Shown here: positions 25,710 to 36,157 of the stretch, piece after piece
How the letters are laid out: each line of letters starts with the position of its first letter
Position numbering within the stretch: the stretch's first letter is position 1
NCBI GenBank assembly: GCA_005656395.1
Contig: SRSI01000050.1
Coordinates: 2,666,001-2,730,000, forward strand
Length of the DNA: 64,000 bases
From: Strongyloides papillosus
Lineage: Eukaryota; Nematoda; Chromadorea; Rhabditida; Strongyloididae
Direction of reading: 5' to 3'
The notes under the pieces: model-generated
The model's database searches: none
What the model was told of the DNA's origin: nothing
The model's input: only the letters and a program-made list of their open reading frames with translations
Translations under genes and position numbers: made by a program

Positions 25710-26184
25710 ACATTACACATTTCATCTTTTTTTTTCTGTTTAAATTTGTTGATATGATTATATAAATAATAATTTATAATATGTTACTATGTAATCATTT
25801 AAGATTGTTCTCACTAGATGTACATAAAAAATTTGTTATTTGAGTGTATCAAATCATCAATTTATGATTCAATCAAATTGCATTTATAACATGATATAAT
25901 ACTCTATAACTTATTACATATATCAAGTTTCGGATGTATTTGATTCTTTTTTTCGAAAAACTTTGAACTTTAATATCAAAATTAACAGTATTACAATCTT
26001 CTTTTTAATCAGCCACAAAAAAAACTCTTAAACAATCAAAAAGAATTCTCTTGCATGTAAATGTTAATATTGTATTAAATACAAAATTGAACATTTTATT
26101 CAAATTATTTTTCTATACATTATATATTATCACCAAACATCATTTTAATCTTTTTGCTGATATTTTTTTGTCATATTTGGTGTT
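25710..26184. other. Intergenic gap between UPF2 and the kinase gene
   Basis: 475 AT-rich bases between two same-strand genes, presumably the UPF2 3' UTR and the kinase promoter. No recognisable element was seen. Confidence 0.5.
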
Positions 26185-27261
26185 ATGGACGTAATTAATA
26201 AAAATTTCGATGGAATGACGCAACATAATTATGATATTGTTTATAATAACAATTGCACTCAATTAGTTGACAGCTGGAAAGTAGTTGATTTCATTAATTC
26301 AGGTACATTTGGAAAGATCTTTCAAGTTATCAATTCCTATACAAATATTACCGGAGCAATGAAAATTGAATACATTGGTGTTGAGGTAAATTATTGATGT
26401 ATCTAATTTTTCATAACATTTTTTATAGTTTGCATTGTTAACAAATGAAATAGATCATATAATTTACATTCAAAATACTTTGATTAATGACTACAATTTT
26501 AAAAATTCCCTTAGATATCTTCCTCATATTTTTGACAGGGGTTCTTATGCTGATGGTTCCATCTTTTGTGTAATGGAACTCCTTGGTCCTGATCTTTTGC
26601 AATTGAAAAATCGACAGACGTCTCGCCAATTTACTCTTTGGACTAGTTATTGGTTGCTACGTGAAATGATAAGAGCAATTAGTGGAATTCATTATTGTGG
26701 ATTTGTTCACAGGGACATTAAATTAGCTAATTTATGTATTAGAAAAGGTCATAATGAACAAAGATCATTAGTTCTTATCGATTTTGGATTAATATCACAA
26801 GATTCCAGTTGCTTTCATGATTATTATGATAACCTTAAAGGTAAAACAGTTGGTACATTATGCTACTCCTCTTGTCAAAGTCAACTCTCTAAATCTAAGC
26901 CAACTTTTATTGATGATCTATGGTCAATTTTCTACGTGTCATTAGAAAATTTTACTGGGACATTACCATGGAAAAACAGCAATGACAAAAACCTTGTCTA
27001 CAACATGAAAATGAATCTTAATTTGGTTAATCTCCAGAATAGTGGTTTTCATGTACCTCATGTAATGCATGAAATATTTGCCCTACTTTTAAATCCAAAT
27101 GAACATAAAAGAATGTACCTTCATGATAAAATTCTCAATCTTATTGTAAGTTTTTTTTTCTTCATACTATTTTAATCTAACTTTTATAGGATGAAGAACT
27201 TCAAATACTAGAGTTTAATGATTATTTATTATTAGATTGGGAAATTAATTCAAACAATTGA
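26185..27261 (+). CDS. Casein kinase 1 / tau-tubulin kinase-like protein kinase
   Basis: Three exons: 26185..26385, 26429..27145 and 27190..27261, in phase, for 329 residues, almost all kinase domain. The glycine loop is NSGTFGKIFQV, the ATP-binding lysine is K60 (GAMKIEY) and the helix-C glutamate is about E74. The catalytic loop is HRDIKLAN (D163, K165, N168) and the metal-binding motif is IDFGL (D185). All catalytic residues are present, so the enzyme should be active. GTLCYSS in the activation region and GTLPW downstream fit the CK1/TTBK branch, which is expanded in nematodes and often expressed in the male germline. The substrate is unknown. The C-terminus after the kinase domain is very short, so no localisation domain is seen. 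Confidence 0.88.
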
Positions 27262-27903
27262 GAATATTCAAAAAAGCCACGTTAAATCGGAACAACCAAA
27301 ATAACTAATATGCCAAAATTTCATCATTTTTTAATTCTATAGTCCTAATATTTATGGTAGTGATAAAAATTCAGCCTAATAAACAAAACTTTCACGTTTA
27401 CTCTTATTTTAAGAAAATAACCTATCATGTCAATATTCTTACAGAGACAATCTTCTTAATTAAGGAATGTATCATAGATTTTGTAAACATTTTCTTTTCT
27501 CATGATTTTTATGCAAATTAAATATTTTATGTCAAACAATTTCATCAATTAAGTTTGTACGACATAGGACCATTTTCAGATTAAGTTATAAGTAGTAAGA
27601 AGTTTTGATAGACTCAATCTTATTATTCTATCCCTGATGAGAGAGATCGCGCATTTTCATTTTTTTGTCACCTTCCATTGTTCATATTATTTTTATATTC
27701 ATATTTTTGAGTGTTTTTTTGTTAGTGAATTTTCCCACATTTGTTAAATTAAAATTATCTCCCTATTCAAACAATAGAAATTGTTTCTTTATAATGTTCT
27801 TAAGGTACCGCCATAATAATGTGTCACATTTATGTCATCTAAATAGAGTTATCCTTTTGTTTATTATTAATCTTTGTTTGAAATTTTAGTATTTTGTGGT
27901 ACA
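27262..27903. other. Intergenic region upstream of MSH4
   Basis: About 640 bases. TCGCGC at 27647..27652 is an unusual CG-rich core here and is a weak E2F-like candidate. AAATTTTAG at 27881..27889 lies 14 bases before the MSH4 ATG and is a candidate splice or trans-splice acceptor. Confidence 0.45.
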
Positions 27904-30530
27904 ATGAAAAGAGGATATCCATCTACTGAAAGTTTCTCTGGAAATTTTACTAAACTTTCATATATTGAATCAAGTAAAAGTTACGATATAGAATTTGTTG
28001 ATATTACTAACATTTCTGAAAAGTTAAAAGGGAAGCCAAAATACTGTTTCCGAAAAGACTCCACCAACCTTAACAACACGTCTGTTACTAATGTGAGTAA
28101 TTTAACTGGCCGTAATAATGTTATTGCCATTTATCGTGGAAGATCTGAAGACAAGTGTGAAGTCGGAATAGCTTATATGGATTTTAGAACGGCTACTTTA
28201 AATTTATGTCAGTTTATTGATACTCCAACATTTGAAATATTAAAAATTCGTCTTAGTATGCTTGATCCCCTTGAGGTAATAATCTTAAAAGTGATTTTTT
28301 TTCTTAACAGTGATATTTTAGGTATTGTTGTGTGACCCTACTGAAGACACAGGAAGTCATACGGATGTAATAATAGAAATTGCTAAAGATGTTTGTTCAG
28401 GTCCTGAAATAATGGCCATTTCAAGGAAATTTTTTGATGATGTTAAAGGAACAAGGTTGATAGAAAGTGTAGCATCTCCCGAAGCTTCTAATATTGATAA
28501 GACGACAATGAAACAGTACTTGTGTATCTCAGCAGCATATTGTTTAATTTCATATCTAGAGCAAATTTTAAATTTATCATATGCTGCAGAGTCGATGCAA
28601 GTACTATATGAATGTTTAAAGGATAGATGTATGATTGATCTTCAAACATGTAAAAATCTCAACGTTATAAAAGATTTAAAAGAAAAGGCTACAGCAAATA
28701 AAAATATGGTTATATCTAAAACGCTATTTTCAGTGTTAAATACCTGTTCAACAGATGGAGGCGAGAAAACATTAAGGTCCAATTTATTACAACCTAGTTG
28801 TCATCTGGAAACAATAACTAAAAGACAGAATGCCATTGAAGAATTAAAATTAAATGAAAATTTACTCTTCAAGATTCGTAGTCAACTGACCCACGTAAAA
28901 AATATGGAATTTATTATAGCATCGTGTGTTCATATTGACAAAAAGAATGAAACATGTGCATCAAGAAGAAAGATACAGGAACTGATAAATTTACGTGAGA
29001 CATTAGATAAGGTTAACTCAATGAGGAAACTTGTAACTCCTATTAAATGTGATGTTATTTCAAATTTGGCAAAAGCTTTGTATGATAAAAGGTTAGAAGA
29101 GATACTTAATTTGATATCTCAAAAAATAGATATTGACTTTAAAGATCAACGAAATATTAATCAATTTGTAAAAAAGAACTTTATTTTGTATGCCGTTAAA
29201 TCCGAAAATAAGATCCTCAAAATAGCAAGAGAAACTTTTGAACAAATTATAAGTGAGGCAGAAGCGTTAACTGAAAAAGAGGTAAACAATCTTGCAAACT
29301 GTCGTTTAAATTTTACAACAAGTCGTGGATTTTTTTACGTTATTCAGACCAATGGTATTCCTACCAGATCCAATATTCCTGCAATGTTTTTAAATATTTG
29401 TGTAAAAAGTACAAATATTACATTTACTTCTAGAGGGTTAATAAAGCTAAGTGATCGGATAAATGATTGCATAAATGAAATATTGATATTTTCTAATACA
29501 ATTATTGACGACGTTTTACTTAATATAAGAAAGTTAATTCCTATCCTTTACAAGGTATCCGAATTTATCTCATATCTTGATTTTATTTGTGCTTTAAGCT
29601 ATTATTCAATCAATAGAAACACAGTTAAACCCACGTTTTCGAATTGTTTAATTGTCGAGAAGGGTAGACATCCTTTACTTGAGATACAAGAAAAGGTGGT
29701 ACCTAATGATGTTTACATTGCTCCTGAAACTTGTTTTATGTTGATAACTGGTCCTAATATGGTACGTTTTTATATAATATTTATAATTTTTTATTTTATA
29801 GTCGGGAAAGACAACATACATGAAACAAGTATGCTTACTACAAATTCTTGCACAAATGGGGTGTATGATACCAGCGGACTCTGGAAAATTTCCTGTTTTT
29901 AAGAGAATATTTTCAAGATTGAGTTATAATGACGATATTGTCACAAAATTATCAGGTTTTGCTATGGAAATGAGTGAAATTAGACCAATATTAAAAAATG
30001 CTGATGAGAAATCTTTAATTGCAATTGATGAATTAGGAAGAAGTACCTCAACTGAAGAAGGACTAGCTATCTCTTATGCTATTATTGAGCAATTAATAGC
30101 TTCTCGGTCTTTTACAATATTTGCTACGCACTTCTTAAATCTTTCCAAAATGGCACTATCCTTTTCATCTATAGAAAATTACCACTTTTCATCTGATGAA
30201 ACTAATAATGTAAATGATGTTTCCTGTCGTAGTAATGCTTTTGTTATAAAAAAAGGACAATACGAAGGACCTTTGTTTGGTTTTAGTCTTGCTTCTGCAT
30301 GTGGATTTCCAAATGATGTTGTTGAGAGTGCAAAAAAAACTGCTGAAGGAATAAGAAATGAAGAGTTAAAAAAATATCGAACAAATGAAAAATTTATTTA
30401 TGAAAGAAGACTTATAAAATTGGGTTATAAACTTAAACGGTGCATTTCAATTGCTGATCAACATGATCCCTCTGAAATTGCTGATTATTTAAGAAACTTA
30501 AAAAATGAATATCTCAAGCAATCTTTATAG
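27904..30530 (+). CDS. MSH4: Meiosis-specific MutS homologue MSH4 (HIM-14)
   Basis: Three exons: 27904..28275, 28322..29761 and 29802..30530, in phase, for 846 residues. MSH4 forms a clamp with MSH5 that stabilises crossover intermediates in meiotic prophase. The N-terminus (VIAIYRGRSEDKCEVGIAYM) resembles the family's connector region. As in all MSH4 proteins, the mismatch-binding Phe-x-Glu domain is absent. The ATPase has Walker A TGPNMSGKTTYMKQV, with Thr for the second Ser, and Walker B LIAIDELGRSTSTEEG. FTIFATHFLNLSKM and the C-terminal helix-turn-helix region follow. The second intron (40 bases) falls inside the Walker A motif, after Met604. It is much more AT-rich in codon use than the MSH6 gene 9 kb away. 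MSH5 was considered, but the N-terminal region and the DDDIVTKLSGF stretch fit MSH4 better. Confidence 0.9.
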
Positions 30531-32431
30531 TTCTATTTACTTATATTTAAAAATAAAATTAATAATTTTATAAAATATTTTGCAAAATACTCCTCTTTTA
30601 TTTAACGATGTGTTAGTGATGTGTAAATTCCTCTTTTCATCAAATTAAGGGTATTTAAATATTTTAACCTCTCCACTCTGATTCCACTTTTTTCTTACAT
30701 TTATCATTCTCAATTGTCATACGTTCAATTGTATAATAACATTTTAAGCGAGTAACATCACAGAATTGTAAACACAGATCTATTATTTGGTTAAGTCCAT
30801 GCAGTTCCTGAATAAATTTAAAATATTAATTATGTTAAAGAAAAGATACTGTTGATTAAACAACTAGTTGAATAGCAAACACAAAATCAGGTCTCTTGTG
30901 TTTACAATTATAAGATGTTTTCCGACTTTAAATTTTAAAGTTTTAGTGATAAAAATTTTCATAAAAAGATGGAAAATTTTATAATATCAAAGATTGCACA
31001 TAACATAAACAATGCTTTGTCATCATTATCAATTTCTAATGATTGTTCTTTAGAAACTACATTATGTTATTACGATAAACTTATGTATAATATCAAAATT
31101 ATTATGATATTTACGACTCATTAATTGCTAAATGTACAATAATTACTATGATTTATAGATAAGAAAAAAATTTTAATTAAAATTTAGTACACATGATTAT
31201 TATTATTTTTGAAGAGATTATATCAAACATTTATTTTCCTACCACCATGTGGTACCTTCTTATCAATGTATACAATAGGATAAAAAGTTGTTGAGTCACG
31301 TAATAACATAACTGTCTTAGTATAATTTCTATTATTACTCATTTACATAAAAAGAATTATATTTTTAAAATAATTCTTTCATCAATTTTATATTTTTCAA
31401 TTTCAGTCATTCTTTTCAGAGAGTCAAATATAATATGTGTGATATAAAAATAATGATTTTTTTATGCATTATTATATATGTAAAGTTTTTATTACTAAAA
31501 TATGATCCATGTATATAAACACATATATCTTATAATATTGTTTCTGTTTGTCAAAAGCCAATTTGATAATATTTACTTTGTTATGTATATCTTACTAGTA
31601 TAGAGAAGCTGAAATTGTACAAATTTTCTTTTAATCTTCCCCATAAAATCCACCAATTATCAAGGTATTGTTTATTTACCCAATCTATCAGTTTAACTAA
31701 ATACATATTACATTTTTCTTTATGAAAATTTATTAATTTTACCACCAGAGATAACCTAAAATAGAAATAAACAATTTCTTTTATTATAATATTTATGAAG
31801 CACCTCTAAAATAGTTGAGGTCGTATTCAAGAATATTGATAATTTTATGTCCCCATATACATATGTATATCATTTATATTGATAACTTTCTAAAGACTTA
31901 GTTCTCAGACAATACACATACATAAAAACTAATATTAATACAAAATTCTTAGATGATTTGGTATTTGTCTTTTACTTACCTATACTATACCATCTTCTAG
32001 AAAAATATACAATCATATTATATTTATATTTAAGCACAATCATTGTACAAATTATTATATTACCTACAATAATTTAAAAGTGAGTCTTTCCTTTTTGCTT
32101 TATATATATATCTAGAAATTTATTATCTATGTATTAAACCTCTTTTACCTTCATAAGTCTTATTTACCTCATTTCTGTTCACTGAAAATAAATGTCTATA
32201 ATTATAATTTCGTAAGATTGACAAACATTTTGAAGAGATCAGTAAATATTATTATAGTATGTGGACAAAACTCTAATGTTCACTTATTTCTAAGGTTCTG
32301 TGTCTTTTGTTATTTCAATTATTATAATTTTTAGAAAGAAACAACTTTCTGTACATTTTATTTTGTATAGTATAAATTTATTTAACTATAAAATAAAAAT
32401 TATTTATAACTATATTATTTTCTAAACTAAA
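30531..32431. other. Intergenic gap between MSH4 and the small membrane protein
   Basis: About 1.9 kb of AT-rich sequence with no open frame, repeat or RNA gene that I can support. It presumably includes the promoter of the downstream gene. Confidence 0.5.
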
Positions 32432-33041
32432 ATGCCATATGTTATCAGTTATTACAATTATCAGGTAATAAAATAATTTCTAAAAATCAACAAATAAATA
32501 TTCACCCTACAGATAGCTGTAATTTTTGCTATTTTATTAGCAGCACTACTAATCCTTGGTGGACTTTTTGTTGCCTTATATATGGCATTTATAAAAAAGA
32601 AAGATCCTGAGGCGGGCAAAAAACTATATACGTCAGGTGAACAAATGGGTTATGATAATATTGATAAAGAACAACAACGACAATGGCAAAGTAATGCTAT
32701 GATTCAATCGCCATTTTCTAATGCTAGTAATATTCAACAAAGTACAATAGATCAATTAAATATTGCCCCAAGAACACCAACACAGATATCTTATCCACTT
32801 TCACCGGCACAAACTTACCAAAACCAACCACTTGTACAAGTATATCGCCCAGAAGGAGCATACAATGCGCAGATAAGAGATGTACAACCAGATATGGCTT
32901 TTCAACAGGTATAAATAACAAAAAAATACATTTTTTATAATTATTTTTAAGGGACCAGTCTCCTGGACAACAATGGCTCCAGCATCAAGTACCCAGCCTG
33001 TAGTGCCACCACAATCTGCTTACCAAATGTCTGCTGTTTAA
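32432..33041 (+). CDS. Small single-pass membrane protein, function unknown
   Basis: Three exons: 32432..32464, 32513..32908 and 32952..33041, in phase, for 172 residues. I do not recognise the family. A short N-terminal tail (MPYVISYYNYQ) precedes one strong membrane segment at about 12-37 (AVIFAILLAALLILGGLFVA). It is followed directly by KKKD, which by the positive-inside rule puts the long C-terminal part in the cytosol. That part is rich in Gln, Pro, Asn and Tyr and ends in MSAV, which fits a class I PDZ-binding motif (S/T-x-hydrophobic). The first exon is only 11 codons, and the membrane segment lies before the first internal Met, so single-exon predictions would miss it. It may be an adaptor or receptor-tail-like nematode protein. 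Confidence 0.72.
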
Positions 33042-33315
33042 TATTTAAACATTTTATTAAAATAATTAACTTTAAAAAACTTCATTTTCCTATTAATTGT
33101 ACATTACTAAATTAAAACTAGCGAAACTAAAAACATTAATAAATGCGAATAAAGTTTTTTTACCAAAATAGCATGTAAATAAATTATTTATATTTACATC
33201 TTATTTATTCTTGCCACGAATGTTTGCATCTTTGTGCGGTACAATATTGTTGTTTGATGACATATTTGTTCCTGTAATCTTCCTTCTTAGATGGTGTTAA
33301 AATTATTCTAATATT

Positions 33316-34956
33316 ATGAACTCTGTTACAATGGATTATTATATGCCTGAAATATATTGGCATGATAAGAAACCCATAACATCAGTTGATATATTACGGG
33401 CAAATTTTGATCATTCTTCTGATCATCCTGTGTACCGTTTAGCCACTGCTTCAATGGAGAAGCAGGTACGGTTGTGGAATTTTCGTTTTGACGATGATTC
33501 GCCAGTCAATGACAAAGCCAGTCTTTTTGTTGAATTTATTGCCGATCTTTCTGGCCACAATGCTGGTGTTAATATTGTGAGGTTTAGTCCTAACGGTATG
33601 TTTTTTAGCTGTTTACTGGATTTTTAAATATTTTGGTATAGTGCATATTTAATTTTTTTTTAATTTATAGGTGAATTTATTGCTTCAGGTGATACTGCCG
33701 GATACTTATTTTTGTGGAAACTTTCTACTGCTCCAGTACAACAAAATCCTACAGGGAAGAATGATGATGATTTACCACCAAACAAAGAAAACTGGGTATT
33801 ATTTAAAAGGCCTCTTTGCATGAACGATGATATTACATATTTGGCCTGGTCTAAATGTTCTAGGTATTTGGCGATTTCCTCTAAAGCTTCAGAATTCGCT
33901 ATATATGATGTTGTGAATAGTCAAAAAGTAGTAATGCTACCTAATTACAGATCTTTTTGTAATGGCATATCTTGGGATCCGAGAGGGAATTTCATAGCTA
34001 CCCTTTCTACGGATAGAAAGTTGGATATTATTCAACTAAAAAATGGTTATAAAGTTAAATCAATATCTACTGTACAATTTCCTTCTTTAAGTTCAGATTT
34101 ATTTTCAACCGAATCTAAGTGGTACAAAATTTTTCATGATGAGCAATTAATGACATTCTTTAGAGGACTGGAATATTCTCCCTGTGGAGAATTGCTAGTA
34201 ACAACGTCTGGTGTATTCGAGTCTGAGGACAAGCTTGTGAATGGTTCTTTCGTTTTTAGTAGAGAAAGTTTGGTCAAGGGGAGACCCCTCATATTCATAC
34301 CTAATAATAGACCCACAATTAGAGTATCATTTTCGCCGCATTTCTATAAATTGAGAAGTGATTGTGATATTAACTACTCTGGTTTACCGTACAGGATATT
34401 ATTTGCTATACTGGACAAAGATTCCGTTAAATTTTATGATTCACAGAGTGATCTTCCATTTGCATATGTGGATCAAATACATTATGACTTTTTGTACGAT
34501 CTTTCTTGGTCACCGGATGGTGAAGTTGTAGTTGTTTCTTCAAATGAAGGATTTAACAGTTTTATTAAATTTAAAAAAGGAACACTTGGTGAAGTATTGA
34601 AGGAAACTCCTGAGTTTGTATCAAATCCAGAATTATTTATGCTTAAAGTTAGTCAGAAAAAGAAAAAAGAAGCGAAAGAGAACGATGAAAAGAAAAAACA
34701 GGAAGTAAAAGTACCGAAGGCAAAGACACCTAAAGCGAAGAAGAATAAAAATGGCGACAAAAACAGTAGTGAGGATGGTGATGGCTCGCAAAACAATGAT
34801 TCGACGAACAACAGAGAATCTGTTCCTCCTCCTAGTCAGACACTTTTGAAGTTCTTTCAACGAAGTAAAATGTCTGACACAAAATCTTCGGATTCTGAAG
34901 AAAAAACAACTAGTAGCACTGAAGGTGATGTACCAATTGTTTTGATATCTGATTGA
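33316..34956 (+). CDS. CHAF1B: Chromatin assembly factor 1 subunit p60 (CAF-1 subunit B)
   Basis: Two exons, 33316..33595 and 33671..34956, in phase, for 521 residues. CAF-1 deposits H3-H4 on newly replicated DNA, and p60 is its WD40 subunit. The N-terminus YMPEIYWHDKKPITSVDI and the repeats VRLWNF, FIASGDTAGYLFLWKL, ISWDPRGNFIATLSTD and LSWSPDGEVVVVSS form a beta-propeller covering about residues 8-430, as in the family. The tail is Lys/Ser-rich and disordered. It contains SQTLLKFF near residue 485, which resembles a PCNA-binding PIP motif. A stop at 34954 is followed by 142 bases and then the emerin-like gene on the same strand. Codon use is relatively G+C-rich, like MSH6. Confidence 0.93.
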
Positions 34957-35098
34957 TAAAATTATGTTTTATATGTAATATAACATTTTTAACTTTATAG
35001 TTTTTTTTTGTGTTTCTATTTCGTTTCTAACGATATTAATATATATCTTTAACAGTTTGTTTTTAATGCATAAATTACATTTTTAGTGACTTCAAAAG
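34957..35098 (+). other. Short intercistronic gap, candidate nematode operon
   Basis: 142 bases between the CAF-1 p60 stop and the emerin-like ATG on the same strand. The gap contains a T-rich stretch and ends in TTACATTTTTAG followed by TGACTTCAAAAG before the ATG. This length and a good acceptor near the downstream ATG are typical of nematode operons processed by spliced-leader trans-splicing. Confidence 0.5.
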
Positions 35099-35781
35099 AT
35101 GGAATTCGACACTCTTACAGCGACTACAGTTTCTGAATTGTCAAACAAACAACTGATAGATGCATGCAAACACTTTAACATTGCATGTGGAGCAATCAAT
35201 AAAACTTCTAGGGAATTATTTGAGAAAAAATTGGTAGCTGCTCTTACCTCAAGTGCAAATGGCCACAGTCCTGTCCAAGTCGTTGAAGAGGTTGAAGAAG
35301 TGTACGTAGAAAATCCATCTACACCTTTGTTTGTTAATGAATTTGAAAATAGTAAGAACTTATTTGAATCCGAAGAAGTTAATGTATATAATGACACGCC
35401 CTATCCAGTCATTCGTTCCGTAAGTTCGCCTTAGAAATTTATTCATTAAAAATTTTTTAGAGCAAAATCACTAAACGTATAACTACTGAATCATCATCAC
35501 CAAGATCCTACCGCAGAGAAAATTATGAAGGTGAGGGGGGTGAAAATTGCGACGGAGAGGAATCTGTTAGAATTCTTACTGATGCTGAACGTGCAGAACG
35601 TCGAGCTAGATTATTTTCTAAAGCCGTCCACCAAGAGCCCCCTGTTTTCGTAGAAGAAAAGAAATCTATTGGATCAACAATATTAAAATTAACTTGTCTT
35701 GCACTTTTTTTACTTTTTGCTTATTTCTTTTATATTGAACACATGAAGAGATTACAAGAAGAGAACAACGATGAATTGTAA
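35099..35781 (+). CDS. emr-1: Emerin-like LEM-domain inner nuclear membrane protein
   Basis: Two exons, 35099..35419 and 35461..35781, in phase, for 213 residues. An N-terminal LEM domain (about 9-50: ELSNKQLIDACKHFNI, then INKTSRELFEKKLVAAL) would bind BAF on chromatin. A Ser/Glu-rich linker follows. One membrane segment near the C-terminus (about 178-199: ILKLTCLALFLLFAYFFYI) leaves a 14-residue lumenal tail. This single-pass, tail-anchored layout and the size match emerin (C. elegans EMR-1, 166 residues) and not LEM-2/MAN1, which have two membrane spans. It links lamina and chromatin and has roles in mitotic chromosome segregation in nematodes. It lies 142 bases downstream of CAF-1 p60, probably in the same operon. 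Confidence 0.85.
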
Positions 35782-36157
35782 TCTATATTAAGTCTTTTTT
35801 TCTCATTCTTTTTCTTTTTAAATAATTCAATACCCTAAGTAAACTTTTTATTGAAATAAAATTGTTTTAGAAAAATAATTGTTATTAGCTTATAACTATG
35901 TAGTAATCCTTCAAATCTCTATGAAGTAATCTCTACTGTGTCGTCTAAATTTCTGAGCGGAAAAAGATAAGCTCAAAAACACTTTCTCTTTTTTTAATTA
36001 TAGTATTCACGACACATTAAGTTATACAACAAAAACAAGTACTTAGTATAAAACAATTTTAGTTATTTTTAATAAAAGTGCATTGAAAATTACAAATATT
36101 TTAATTGAATGAAAAATTTACAAACTCAATTCTTCTCCTAAAAAAGTAGAATTTCAA
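35782..36157. other. Convergent intergenic gap
   Basis: About 375 bases between the stops of the emerin-like gene (plus) and the coiled-coil gene (minus). AATAAA-like signals occur on both strands (for example near 35855). Nothing else was seen. Confidence 0.5.

Noticed and set aside
27633..27660. CTGATGAGAGAG, resembling a hammerhead ribozyme core
   Set aside because: No matching CGAAA segment or closing stems are nearby.
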